Below are positions 1 to 11,869 of a DNA stretch of 64,000 nucleotides, in pieces. The notes below the pieces were generated by a model. The model was given only the letters and a program-made list of their open reading frames with translations. It searched no databases and was not told where the DNA came from. The translations under genes and the position numbers were made by a program. How positions within the stretch are numbered: position 1 is the stretch's first letter; each line of letters opens with the position of its first letter. Source of the stretch: Lunularia cruciata (Eukaryota > Streptophyta > Marchantiopsida > Lunulariales > Lunulariaceae); NCBI GenBank assembly GCA_948567375.1, contig OX419755.1, forward strand, positions 37,577,001 through 37,641,000, given 5' to 3'.

Positions 1-945
1 CTAAACCAGCCACTTTAATACAAATACATCAACTCTAAAGGTTGTGTACTACATTTCCTGAAAGGCACAACTCCAAAGGCTTCTTTGCATTGGCAATTAG
101 TCTTTGCCTTTTTGTGTTTTGTGGTAATTCCAATACTACATCTCATTTTTTATCAGTCAAGGCATTGCTTTGCTCCTTTAGAACATCAAGGATCACACCT
201 CTTAATCAAGTACAATGTTTCACTACACTCAAGCATTTGTGTTCCTACTCCAAAGTTCCTTACCACTATTCAAACAAAGATAACAGTCAATACTCAAAAT
301 TAAGGTAATAATTATGAAGAGCTTTTGGCTCTTTTATTGTATTATGATTAAGAGAATGAATTAATATTAACACTTGGATGAAGCCTTTTATACTCTTCAT
401 TCTCTAGCTTGCAAAGATTTAACAATTGAAGTACTCCAAAGATTTCTTGCCTGCATCTACATTATATATTTTGGGTCTTGTTTTATCTTATCCTACCCAT
501 ATGTAGGTTAATTAGGCACCTTACAAGTGTCAAGGAAGGTATCAATTTTCTATCAAAGACAACTTATAAAATTGTATGTTGGACTCACTACTGTGAAGGT
601 TCTACAACTACAAATGTATGCAACTACAAACGACTTTGGACTCCTTCCTAATCCAAAGATCCTAAAACTAAAAAGGACTTCTTTTAGTGAAGTACCTTCA
701 GCCCCAAGTTTTGCTACAAAGAGCTACATTTGCCTTAAAAATTTCCAAGGAGGAGTTTGGTATGCTCCTTGTATATTGTATCTCCGTGTATCTCCTATGT
801 ATCAAAAATTGCAATGAACTTCATATCTGTGTGTTCCCTAAGTCTAACCACTAGTTGGTCCATTCTTTCCTCTTTGTATGTCTTTCACTCTAGCCTTTGG
901 ACTTGCAACTTCAGTTCATGTAACTTTGCCTTTATTACCTTCCTT

Positions 946-1762
946 TTAGTTGCTCCCCTTCAATTGCTTGACAGCCTTCAACTTCTCCTCCTCCAAGTGT
1001 TGGTTCAAGATACCTACTTCCTTCTTCACCTCTTCTAGCATTTGGGTTGATTTACTTCCCTCTCTTCTTTCTTGTTCTTCAAGTCTTTGGATAGATGCTC
1101 TAACTAGATTGCCAAATCCTTCTAATATTTGGACAATTACATCTCCAATGTAATTGCCCATATTAGGGTGGTTTCTAGTTCTCCCTAAATTCTTACCACT
1201 CCTTTGTCTTGGGCCTTTAGGTGATCTTCATACCTAAGCTACATATCTTTTGTCTCAATCCATAGGGTTCAAAAGTCAAATTGTAACCTATAGAGTCTTT
1301 CTTCTTGTCTCTTCTATGTTGCTATTAAGGAAGAGTTTTTCCTCTTAATCTTGAAGTTTTCCTATAGAAGTGCATTTTTTTCACCTCTTCCTGGTACAAA
1401 TTTCTGCTTTTCTTTGATTCTTCCTTCCAACTATTTTTTTTTGCCATCCAATTATAGATGACTTTATGAAGCTTTCAAATGAGTGTGGTATAATCAACCA
1501 CATCGGAGTAGACTTCTTAGTACTGTGGAAAATGGAGCTCCATCATTTGTAGGGCCAATCTTGCCAATTGGATCACAAAATTTGCTCCTTCCTTGATTGC
1601 CACTTTGGATTCTTGTATCATATCTCCTCTTAATCTGACCTCCATTGCACTTGGAAGATCTTTGCTTTCTTCTTCTACTTCTACTTGGTCTTGTTCTTCT
1701 TGATGATGCTCTTTGGCTTCATGTTGTCCTTCACTTTGAAGATCTTCTACTTGCCTCTTTGA
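946..1762 (-). pseudogene. degraded charged / coiled-coil coding remnant
   Basis: Two minus-strand frames look protein-like. The upstream one (about 1,762 down to a stop at 1,517) has no start codon and runs about 81 codons. It is very rich in Glu, Gln and Lys and then has a leucine-rich helical stretch. The downstream one (1,161-946, 71 aa) is a heptad-like coiled coil rich in Glu, Lys and Leu (for example LEEVKKEVG and LEEEKLKAVKQL). They are not in one continuous frame. I do not recognise a family. A gag-like or structural protein of an old mobile element is possible but not shown. Confidence 0.25.
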
Positions 1763-1820
1763 TCTCTATTGGCTCTTCTTTTGGGACACTTACTTATTGG
1801 TTGCGGCTAGGAAGTACTTT

Positions 1821-1866
1821 AGGTTGATGCAATATCTCCCCTTGAGGGGAGATATTGCATCAACCT
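1821..1866. repeat. perfect inverted repeat, 21-bp arms, 4-nt loop
   Basis: The left arm (1,821-1,841) and right arm (1,846-1,866) are exact reverse complements separated by TTGA. The arms contain GATGCAATATCTCCCC and its complement. Perfection is striking against the decayed surroundings. It could be the core of a foldback/MITE-like element, a recent template-switch event, or an assembly artefact. Confidence 0.85.
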
Positions 1867-4727
1867 AGTCCTCTTGGTCTTCACTCTAATTTTGGTTTGG
1901 AGTAGATTAGGCATCTTCATGTTCCTCTATTCACTCCAATCTGGATGCTTATTCCTACATGGTCAAATATCTTTCTTTTTCTTCCTCTTCTTCTTGGTAT
2001 TTGTTGATGGAGTTTTTTACCACTTCAAAAGATACTTAAATTATTTGAGGATTTTTCCTTGGACTCTTTGCTAGTCTTTGAGGATTTTATGATGTTGTCT
2101 ACTTCTTCCTTGCCTTTGTGGTGGTTCCTTCTTTGTCCACTAGTAAAAAATTTCTTGTTGATGCATATTTACATTTTGTTCTTGATACTTCTTGATGAGC
2201 AATTTTCCTTTGGGTTTCAAGGTGAAGTACCCCACTAGATGGAAGTGAATTGGGAACTTGGGAACTTGGGAACTTTGTTCATTCCTCCTTTGTCAACAAA
2301 TTCAACCCCATGTAGAAATGTACTGCAAAGGAGGCTAGGTAAATTGCTCCATTATCTTCCTCAAACTCCCTATGCAAACTCGTCCTTGAAAGTAGAACAT
2401 ATTCACTTAGTTGACTTGCTGTCCTTTGTATATGTATATGAAGAAAACTACTTGGCCATTGGTGAGGCAAGTCATTCTCCCTTTGGGTTAAATGGCTTCA
2501 TAATTGGCTCCACCACTACTCTTTGGGTTGGGTCTTTGTAACTACTCAGACTCCATTGATTGTTCTTGGACCTCTTGTCTACAAAAGAAGCCTTGATGTA
2601 GTCATCCAATGCCTTGTCCATTTGGCCAAACCTCATGTTTTAGGTCATCAATCTTGATTGTCTCATTCTCTACTCCTAGAATTTATCCAATTCTCTTTGA
2701 TCCAATTGTAGAGGTTGCTTCTCAAGTCCCTTTTCATTTTCTCCTTCCTCCCCTTCATCTCATAGATGATTCCAAAGTTACTCAACTCCCAATTCTAGAT
2801 CAAGAAAGAAAGATGCTTGCTTTAAATTGCCTCATTCTTGCAATGAATTGCTCATTTGTTGATTTTTGGACTACAAAGGATGGCTTTGGATATTCCTTAT
2901 GCATTTTTGGACAAACACCATGTTTCCTATTGAAGGTTTCCTATTAAGTACAAGGCAAAGATTGGATAATTATAATGGCAATAAAAACTACAAAGGCTTG
3001 CTAAGACTTGAAATCTTTGAGCTCAGTCAAACCTAAGACTAACACTTTTTTGGCAAACAACAATGAAATTGATCAATGTACACTTGATTTTATAGCTAAA
3101 TTTTTCAATCATTGCTAAACTCTTTGCACATCCAATCCACTCCCTAGATGAAAATGGTCTTTGGTATCAATTCTTTATCCAAGTGGTGGCACATCCAAAT
3201 TGTTGTACTCTCTTTGGTCTAAATATCCTTTGTACTAAAGTTCTTGGTCTAGAACCACCCTTTGGTCTTGACTCCTTTGGCATTCGTCCTGCAGAGTGCC
3301 TTTAGCTTTGTACTTGTCTCCTTTGTACTACCTTCACTTGGTTTAGAGCTAAGGAGTAGACAAAATGTGACTAAAATCAATAAAGTTTTACAAGCTAAAA
3401 CAAAGGTATTTGATATTAAATGAAACAAATAGTTAGAAGCAAGAGGTAGATTAAGGAGTTTATTAATATAATCCAATGGTTGACTTGATAAGGAGGATGG
3501 TGGAGAAAATTTTCTCTTCAAGCTTTGGCTTTTATCTTTTAAATTTGAGTAGATTGTAGTATCCTTTGAGGTTCTTGATATACTTAATATATATAAATTG
3601 GATTTATTTTTTTAACAAAACTTAGTGTGACTCTTACTACTCAGGTTAAAAGGGAAGAAGAGAATAAATAAATAAAATTTAGAATTATGCTTAAGTATAA
3701 AAGGCTTTGTCAAATGGCTTCTTTTCATGGTCCATGAGTTTTGGAATTCAAGTGTTTCAAGTGTCCAAGGAGAATTATCTAAAATTTTGACACTTTGGAA
3801 TTTTATATGTATTTAATGATTAAGTTTGGATGAAAAACTGTTGTTTTGATATGCTCATGGTTGAGGAAAAATTAAAGAGTTCTTGGTTACACTAGAGAAG
3901 TGTTACTATTGGGTAATTTTTCAACTCATCAAGTTCTTAATATCTAGCAATGTTGCATGACTGGAATTCTTTCATCCAAATAACGCAAGCTATAATTAAC
4001 CTTAAAGATGCCAAATGCTCAATTTTTTCAAGATGCAATACAGAAAGTTGTTAATTGCACATGAGTGACCAAAAAAGTCAATCTTGATATATTTATGGTT
4101 ATCCAGAGGCTAGTCAATACTTGGACAGTCAAGGTAACATGTGAAACTATTTAACACTACTGAAGCTGTCTGCCAGATTTGTGTACACTATCAAGGAGTT
4201 TACCTCTTAGACTAAGTATTAATGATATATGAGTTGGATATTTTTCTTAGTATGTTTTCAAAGCTAGAAAAGGGTCACTTGAGAGAGAAAATAATATGAA
4301 AAATATAGTAATATGTGTATTGCAAAAGAAAATTTGATGATAATAAGATGGTTCAAGCTCAAGTTTTGAAGAAGAATATATAAAACTTAACAATAAGTAT
4401 AGAGAGCTAAGCATATTTCCAAGATGACTAAGTTATCCAAAAAGCCCTTGAGTTCTTAATTGTAGTTATGGCAAAGAAACCATTCCAGCATAGAATTGTC
4501 TTTATAATTTCATTCCTCCAATGTATGTGGTTTATTAATTAAGTTGGAAAAGATTAAAAAAGAGATGAACTAGGAACATATTTTGATATTAAGATAGAGT
4601 ATAAGTTTACAATGGAGTAATTAATCAAGCACTTAATGAATGATTTTAGTAAGGAAAAAAGATCTAGGATTTAAAAGTAGTTTAGTAAAGAGAAAAAAAA
4701 AATCTAACATGCAATATAGAGGAAAAA

Positions 4728-5527
4728 GGTAATCACATAGAACACATGAAAGATGGGAAGACCACATCAAACTGTACAAGGGAGACACAAAAGAATTAAA
4801 ATGGTGCTAGGCCCTAGTAGTATTGATATGACAAATCTACACTATCGCACCTAAGATATCCAAGCTATACAAGTTGTAAGATCTACAAACTAATGAAGCA
4901 TCACCTAATAAGATTGCTCTCCTATGGATTGCATTAGCCAATGCTCTTTGTAGAACAATGGACACATGTTGTCTAAAGTATGCTTCAAAGTATGAGAGTG
5001 AGAGTGGTACCCCTTGAAGTCCAATATGATAAGCTCTCGTGCACTCCTTGACAATGTGTCGAACGCCATATCCATTGCTCCATATACTTCCAAGGCTAGA
5101 GGAACAAAGAGGTGACATCGTTGCATACCCTTATACTTGGAGACCTTGTGTGTTTATGCTCCGTTTGTCGCCCATCCAAGGGGATGAGTAATCACTCCCT
5201 CCAAAATTGTACCACACATAAGGTCTATAACCATAACATCTACCACTATCATCTGATCATCTTAGACCAAGTATAAGTTTTCTCTAACATATATTGTCTA
5301 CAAAACATACAAACCCTCCCTCTAAGCAAAGTATCCACTCTGGTGCCATAGCAAACACTATATCCCTGATGGCATCATAGATAGTCTTTTGTCATCCAAA
5401 AGGACATTGTGTCATATGGACAGCTGCTGCATCTACTCTAGAACCACACTCACAAGTGAATGACAAAGATGCAGACAGGTGGACCAAACCTAGGTGGAAC
5501 TCATCACTATATAGAAGGTAGCTAGGA
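4728..5527 (-). mobile_element. 5'-truncated LINE fragment (C-terminus and 3' end)
   Basis: Read on the minus strand, this block matches the 3' part of the larger LINE at about 36,340-37,165. It includes a C-terminal peptide with the words HLFVPLALEVYGAMD and YHSHSHTLKH (frame 5,126-4,905) and the same 3' end ending in a CCCATC..TTC motif at about 4,730-4,770. Homology stops near 5,527. Stops and frameshifts show it is dead. I could not find a convincing target-site duplication for this copy, so the boundaries are approximate. Confidence 0.75.
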
Positions 5528-6517
5528 GCGGGTCCACTCACTATAGACAAATATTGCAATGTTTCTCAAATTTTGGCTGGACTCTCAAACTACTATAAAC
5601 ATATACCATTGGAGGTCTACAAACACTAAAAAAAATTGTATACATTATCTATAAATGTATAACTTCTGTTACTCTTGGGACTATACATTTAGATCACGCT
5701 GAACTAGATTTTATTTCAGTAGTTAGGTGTACATTTCAAAAATTAGTACTTACATCTTTGTGATCAAATTGAATTTTAAATCCATATCTAAAACATTATA
5801 AAAATTGTGTTTAATAGAATTTCTTATTATGGAAACAACTTATTACACTTCGAAGTGACCACACCGAACTAATATTTAATTGTAAATAGTACATTCATTC
5901 ATCCAGCGCACAAGCCGTTATATGTATCGATGAAGATGATCTATAACTACTTCAAAAAATTAAGAACATGCTTTCGTGCTTTCTTTCTGTTGACTTTGTT
6001 GCAAGAGTAAGAATAAGAAGTTCAGTGTACAAAAAACCCTTGCTTCCGAGCATTTGATGGTCAAGGATTTCATGGTGGTTATCTCAAAGTGCAATTGGAG
6101 TAAGTACAGAGTGCAAAGAAGCCTTGCTTCCAAAAGTGTTGATGCTATACTATTTTATGCTCAGTTTTTAAATGACCATCCAATGTGCCGATATGTACCA
6201 ACCATGCTCATTTAGCAACCAATGTACCCAGCAAGCGAATCCAGTTTGGGTTGCTCACTATCTGGACTCTCACATACTGGGAGGCGTTGAGCAGCACGTT
6301 ATCCTCTCGGTTCTCAATGTCAGTTTCACCTGCATCTTGAACCCAGAATTTTGTCTACAGTATATATCTTCACGTGAAATACACGTTACAATACACCTTA
6401 CTGCGCACAGAGCAAGTTCTCCCTTACCACAAAGGGTAAGAACGGACGGTTTCTCGAAGGCAAGATCTGTAGAGACATGTAGTCAGTCGGAAGATGACAA
6501 CGCCAACGTTAGGGCTT
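5528..6517. other. no gene seen
   Basis: Mixed-composition DNA between two LINE fragments. It marks the change from the AT-rich left end to the more GC-rich gene region. The open frame starting at 6,172 runs on into the LINE insertion at 6,531 and has no recognisable content. Confidence 0.5.
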
Positions 6518-6530
6518 TCAAGATTTTAAT

Positions 6531-6632
6531 GGAACAAGGACAACAGCGTAGAAAAAATAAAGGATGGGAAGATCCATCACGCTGTACAAGGGAGAGATGA
6601 AAAAGGTTAAATGAGGCGAAACTCCAATAGAG
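6531..6632 (-). mobile_element. 102-bp LINE 3' end with 13-bp target duplication
   Basis: The insert carries only the last ~100 bases of the LINE family (the GGGAAGATCCATCACGCTG-type end, minus orientation). It is flanked by a perfect 13-bp direct repeat, TCAAGATTTTAAT, at 6,518-6,530 and 6,633-6,645. Extreme 5' truncation plus a target-site duplication is the usual signature of target-primed reverse transcription. The perfect duplication implies a fairly recent insertion. Confidence 0.85.
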
Positions 6633-6645
6633 TCAAGATTTTAAT

Positions 6646-8225
6646 TGTTTTCTAGGATTAACTGAATTGAGATCCATTAGGGTGTTTACAGACCGTACTG
6701 ACGTTGAGTGCTTCACGGGTATCATCCAACACTACCTTCCCGGACAACGGGCCAGTCATCTGCGGGCTCGGGCTACATTCCAGAATTGCTTATTGCGGTC
6801 GACGGAATTAATACACTTGAACGGGCCTGGCCGAATTCGGGATCGGTTGCTTTTGTGGTTTGACACGCGGGCGCCGAAGGACAAGGAAGAGAAAATCTCC
6901 CCTCGATGGTACAATTGAAAACATCACCGAAACAACCGTCTCGAAACAAGTGTGGCAGTTTATCACGTGATGTGATCAAGTTGCATGTCTTCTGGCAGTT
7001 CAGCAGCGAGTTTTACGTCTTGCGTCACATGTGCGTAGAGTAAGTGATTGGGCGGGTGCATCGGAGAACGTTTCACTGACGGCAGAAGTCACAGCTTAAA
7101 TTATTAGATAGTCACTCAACACTGTCTAGGGTTGCAAGAATAGATGGATGACAGAAACATGTCGACTGCGTCAGAGAGCGGACGCATGCACATTAGGGAA
7201 GAGAGCGGGGATGCATGCTCACATAATACGGAAGAGCTTCCTGGGAAAGGACAAATCCACAAAACAACCACGAAGATTTGATTCATTCAAAGCTGCAAAA
7301 TTGAAGTCAAACCTAGGGAGTGCTTTAGAGTGGTTCAGACATGATCGAACTTCTAATTCTAACATGGTGATTTAAGTACAGTGTGCAAAGAGAGATTCTG
7401 CGTAGACTGCCCCTTATGAGTCCTATGCCTACAAAGTCCTCTGGCCTGAAGAATAAATGTCGCAACACTGACTCTGCAAAGTAGTCTTCTGTCTGAAAAG
7501 TCCTCTTCTAAATAGTGCCGATAACGTTAGTGATTCACCACGGCTGAGTGTCGTCTTCCTCGTTTGTGACTAGGTCTTCTGTATCCACAAACTTCAATTG
7601 AGCCTAATGTAAACAACGCTGCGTCAAATCGAGTGGATAGGTACGATAAACGATCGATGGGGAGACCACCGTGAACCCATTCCATCCCGCTCAGCCACAA
7701 GACACTCTGCACGTACAATGATTCAAACTCTTTGAGACTCGACTTAATTGGGTCTGGCCTTCTCAAGGCACGCATGGCAAAGCAAGTAAACTACAAATGA
7801 CATGCATGCAGAGTGGTAGTCGTACATCTTTCTTACCTGGGCCATGGATCACGACCAGAACTCCTCACACCATGGAATATGAAAATCCAGTCCTGCTTCA
7901 AGACGGAACGTCACATCGGACACTTAATACAAACGAGGGACCATGACATATAAGAAACGAGATGATCATACGTTCATTAGAGTGATCTGTCTACGTCAAG
8001 GAACAGTGTTTTAGCTTCGTTTCGGGGATCGATTAATTGATTATTGCGGCTAGATTGATTAGGCAGAAATGAAGTCCCTCGAACGGAACGATTCAGAAAA
8101 AAGACAGAAAAACAATCAATGCTTTGCTTGGATCAAATCTTAACTTGGAAGAAGGGAGACCGATAGGTTAGATAGAGGGGCATACCAGAGACAAAAATTC
8201 ACATGCGTTTGCATCAGGTTGCATC
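6646..8225. other. 3' flank of the SBP gene, no gene seen
   Basis: More GC-rich DNA downstream (minus sense) of the SBP-box gene. Part of it is probably that gene's 3' UTR, but I could not place a polyadenylation site. Short frames at 7,148-7,375 and 7,527-7,775 lack recognisable motifs. Confidence 0.45.
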
Positions 8226-11200
8226 TTACAAAATATTATGGTGAGAGTCATAGATAGAGGTTCCAAAGCTCCCCGGTCCCGGTCTCAATGCTTGCAGCTC
8301 CGGGAACTTGAGATCAGTTCCACCTGCGCGAGTACCATCCCCACCATCACTTCCATGTTGCTGCAAGAACTCCACAGCACGTGCCTGCTGTTGTCCACTC
8401 CCAGAAGTCCCTGCTTCTCGAATTGCAGCTGGGTTCTCAAGAAGAGCCAGCATCTGGTGTCCTTCTAACTGCCCTCCAGACATGTTTAAAGTGGAGGAGC
8501 CAAATGGGGCAGAGCTGTCTCGATTCTGCCCCGCTAAATTGCCTAACATCCAATCCGACCCACTCATATCTCTGGAGTGCATAGTGGGGAGCAGATCTTG
8601 GATCGACGTGGAGTATACCTGTCCAGAAGATGTGGCTCCAGCAGATGTTCCCTGGCCATTTTTATCTGATATAAGGTGCTGGAGATTCATTGTTGGTCTA
8701 TTCACTGTCTGCGTCAAGTCAGACCTAGACGATCCATTGGGCCTTAACCATGGTACAGGAGGATCGATTCCGTTGTAATTTTGACCAGAAGAGCTTCTCT
8801 GGACCTGATTTCCAAGCCCCAATCCTCCACCTAACGAGGAAAGAGACAAGTTCGGACCTGTTTGCCCGACTCCCTGTAAAAACTGCTGATAAACGGCAGC
8901 CTCCTGCGAATTTCCTGGGAGAATAGAAAGCTGACGCTTCTGAATCATGAGGGGTACAGTAGGGGCTAGGGACATGGCTGACAGTAAGGCTTGAGCTTCT
9001 GATCCAGACATACTAGGTTGTGGATTTATCATCACTGCATGGGGGGGCCGCTCTTCATTTCGGCCAAATCCCGTTGAAGTTCGGAGTTGCAAATTATTCC
9101 CAGCAGAACCTGTTTTATCATCGGAGTCTTCCATGGACGTCGAGCTTGGAGAGCCTGACTTTTTCAGATGCATTAACATGGACTTCGGATCTGTTGAGGC
9201 TGTTGTGATACAAGACATAAGAGCAGACCCGTGTGCACATGTTAGTTTAGTTCATTTATGACTGATGAATCAAAACTACAATAGACTCCAGTATCAAAAT
9301 CTCACTGTCATAGTAACAGTAACATCAGGACTTCAGAACCTGTACACGTCGTCCCTCCCTCCCACCCGTATATTCGGAACTTGGTCTCGAATACATCTGA
9401 AAGATTAAGGTCAATAAGTTTACGGACGGACAATGCGGCGATCAAGCTCGGCTTAGCGGTTCACGGGGGGAAAGCCTACAGTCGCGCTACAGGTCGTGTG
9501 TGCATTAGTAGTTAACAGTTGGTACAGGCACCAACTACGAGCGCTGTGGTGATAACCCGATGCGGCTGAGGACCGTCAACTATCGTGTGAGGAAAGAGGG
9601 TAAAGGCAGGAAGTGTGGGCATGGCAGAAGGGAGTAAGTAGTATGCAGACAATGGAGGATGGAAAGAAATCGTGACTGCAATGAATGTTAATTGTGGAGA
9701 AATTCGCTTTCACCGCATGGACGCAAGTATCCTGAAAGCTAAATACCAGTGACATGCAAAGAAGGGAAAGGCGTGAATTGAAATGTCTTGGAACGGCAGG
9801 TGTCTACGTAAAGATATATGCAAAAATTGTCAATAAGGTTCAAGAAAATTCCTCGTTGAGTAAATTTGCGTGCATTGTGGACTTTTCTGTTGATGTCATC
9901 ATTAATCGAACATCAACTATTAGCAACCAAGTGGTAAATATCCGGGGCACTTCATCGAGGCCAAGCAACCGATTGTGGTTCCCGGGATTCTGTCGGCTGA
10001 CCAATAGAGACAAACAACAGGAAGGAAACTACAAGGACATTACTAACGAGTAGAGACAATAGAAGGGTAAAGGCGAACGGCACGATAGAGTCTACACAAA
10101 ACGAAGCTCGAGGACAGATTTGCAGACCACTGGAAACAAAGAAACTAACCGGGTGTGGAAGAAATAACTGGAAACGGACCGTCCTGAGGAGAGAGAATTG
10201 AATCATATCTTCAAAGGAGCTAGCATGCGGGTACCAGAAACAAGAAAAGCAACGACAGCCAGTTGTAGGACGGCCACTTTCCAAACAGAAGTAGGAATGG
10301 AGGGGAAGCAGAAAGGATTAGAAAACCCTCCAGGAGAGATTAAAACGTGTCGTAAAGAAAGAGAGCCAAGGTTCGATAGAATAATCCACAAGCTGCAAAC
10401 ACCAACACCTACTTTCGTCTTCGTGTGCTTAACTATGGTACCGGGGAGTCTTGGCACCTTCAAGACTACTGTACTCTCCGCTCTCAAACGAGTGAATAAT
10501 CTTCTTTCCAATATTTCATTCGCCTCTCCATTTCAGATTCAAATTGTGTTTTCGGCTTCCTTACGTGCTTACTCGTTGAGGCACTGCAGTAGTCTTGCCC
10601 ACGACCTAGACAAAGCTTTTTCCCAAACAGGCTAAATACAAGTATGCAATACAGGTATCGACCCGAGTTGAAAGAGAGCCGGAGAAGAAATTCAGCCAGC
10701 TAGTATCTTTTATAATCAGGCGGATCGTCACCTGAAGTACGATTGTCATGGTCTTCGCTCTTCAAGGCAATGGATTCGGCAGTTGTTCCACCTGTAGAAG
10801 CAGTCGGTTGTGGCTTGCGTCTGCGGCGATTATGATCTGCAAGTCGTTTCCTGCAGCTCCTCTTCCCTTCGTCGAACTCGGAAAGCATGTGAAATCTGCA
10901 AGCTCAGTGCATGCAAGGGATCCGAGAGTTAAGACCTACAGAACCTACGTTGTTCGACAAAGTAGCCATATTGGCTTCAAGACACTCGCACAGCAAGCTA
11001 TACATGCAGAGAGGGAACAACACCAACAACTCACCTGCTACATTGCTGGCAAAAACGCTGCGTGTGACCCCCAGCGATGACATTGGCAGCCTTAGAATGT
11101 TGCTCACATACTTTATGCCGGCGATGGTAGTGTTTCGCTGTGCTGAGGTCCGCTTTACAGCCCTCAGCCTGGCACATGGGAACTTGAGAACCTGGAGAAT

Positions 11201-11864
11201 TTGCACGGTGTCTTTTACCGAGTCGGCCGGCAGCAGTGTCCTCGGTCGAGAAGTAAGTGCGAACACCGAGATTGAGGCCAATACGAGCTCCGTGCCCGTC
11301 GTTACTGGTATTACAACCCTCCTCGCGTTTCACGTGGATTTCACTAGAGTTGTGGCCACCCTTCTGATCTATATCCATCACTCCAAAGTACTGTCTCCGT
11401 CTTTGCTCCAAAGAGGACCTCATGTCTTGACCTCCACTTGTTGGGGCCAGACCGGGAATTCCAGGGATACTGGACGAGCTCATTGCTCCATGCATTCCAG
11501 ATGAAGTCGAAATGCTTGTCGAATCCATACCTGCAAAGCTCCGAATTCCCGATGAGCTGAAAATTCCCATTGGATTCTGTGAAAAGTTGGATGGAAATCC
11601 ACTTGATAGAATGTTGCCAGTGTAGGCGCGTAGGCTGGAGGCCATAGATCCAGTGATAGGAGACTTTCTGTCAGCATCACCATCACTTGCACCACCGCCT
11701 GGGTGCTGAGCGAGGATCATTGGGTTATCCCACTCCCAGTCAAGCCGATTTCCACTGTAAGATCTATTGCTTTCCAGGCCAGCTACAGAACCTGGTTGAT
11801 CCCAATTCTCTGTTGACCAATTTGGTTCCCCTTGCTGCTCCGAGGTATTAGCAGAAGGGTTCAT
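8226..11864 (-). CDS. SPL: SBP-box (SQUAMOSA promoter-binding-like) transcription factor
   Basis: Three exons join in frame: 11,864-11,035, 10,895-10,732 and 9,199-8,226, giving 1,968 nt and about 655 aa. Introns are 139 and 1,532 bp with GT-AG borders (donors GTGAGT and GTGACG). An in-frame TAA lies 15 nt upstream of the chosen ATG. The SBP DNA-binding domain spans about residues 231-306. Zinc site 1 is C231, C236, C253, H256; site 2 is C272, C275, H279, C291. A basic nuclear-localisation stretch (KRSCRKR and NRRRRK) overlaps its end. Intron 1 splits the domain right after QQCSR, the position conserved in this family. The N-terminus is Ser/Gly/Asn-rich; the C-terminus is Gln/Gly-rich and ends with [12 protein letters not shown] and SIYDS, like other non-ankyrin SPLs. 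No ankyrin repeats and no ALSLLS-type miR156 site are visible. SBP proteins act in the nucleus on GTAC-core promoters. Assignment to the SPL8-like group is inference. Confidence 0.93.
9200..10731 (-). other. intron 2 of the SBP-box gene
   Basis: The donor CAG|GTGACG at 10,732/10,731 leaves one base of a codon. The acceptor ACAACAG at 9,200 supplies the other two, restoring frame. A second possible acceptor lies 9 nt further in (TCAACAG, exon start 9,190) and also keeps frame, removing three residues. If the intron is retained, translation stops at 10,700, giving about 341 aa that keep the whole SBP domain but lose the C-terminal half. Frames inside the intron show no recognisable content. Confidence 0.7.
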
Positions 11865-11869
11865 CCCAT
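11861..11869 (-). promoter_or_regulatory. minimal uORF overlapping the SPL start codon
   Basis: On the minus strand the main ATG is preceded five bases earlier by another ATG, giving ATG GGA TGA. Its stop overlaps the SPL start as ATGA. A two-codon uORF ending on the start codon could lower translation or favour reinitiation. Whether it lies in the mature leader depends on the unmapped transcription start. Confidence 0.6.

Larger units (their letters stand above)
1..4727. other. AT-rich repeat-derived DNA, no intact gene
   Basis: This stretch is AT-rich and dense in CTTTGG/CCAAAG words. The open frames are short, overlap on both strands and resemble nothing I recognise. The only coding-like signal is a charged, coiled-coil remnant on the minus strand (listed separately), and there is a perfect hairpin near 1,845. 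I read the block as decayed mobile DNA. No promoter, RNA gene or terminal repeat could be placed with confidence. Confidence 0.5.

Noticed and set aside
6172-6600. 142-aa plus-strand open frame
   Set aside because: Runs into the LINE insertion at 6,531; no family resemblance.
8308-8778. 156-aa plus-strand open frame
   Set aside because: Antisense shadow of SPL exon 3, no recognisable motif.
10911-11504. 197-aa plus-strand open frame
   Set aside because: It is antisense to SPL exon 1 and intron 1; the SBP domain on the other strand explains the open frame.
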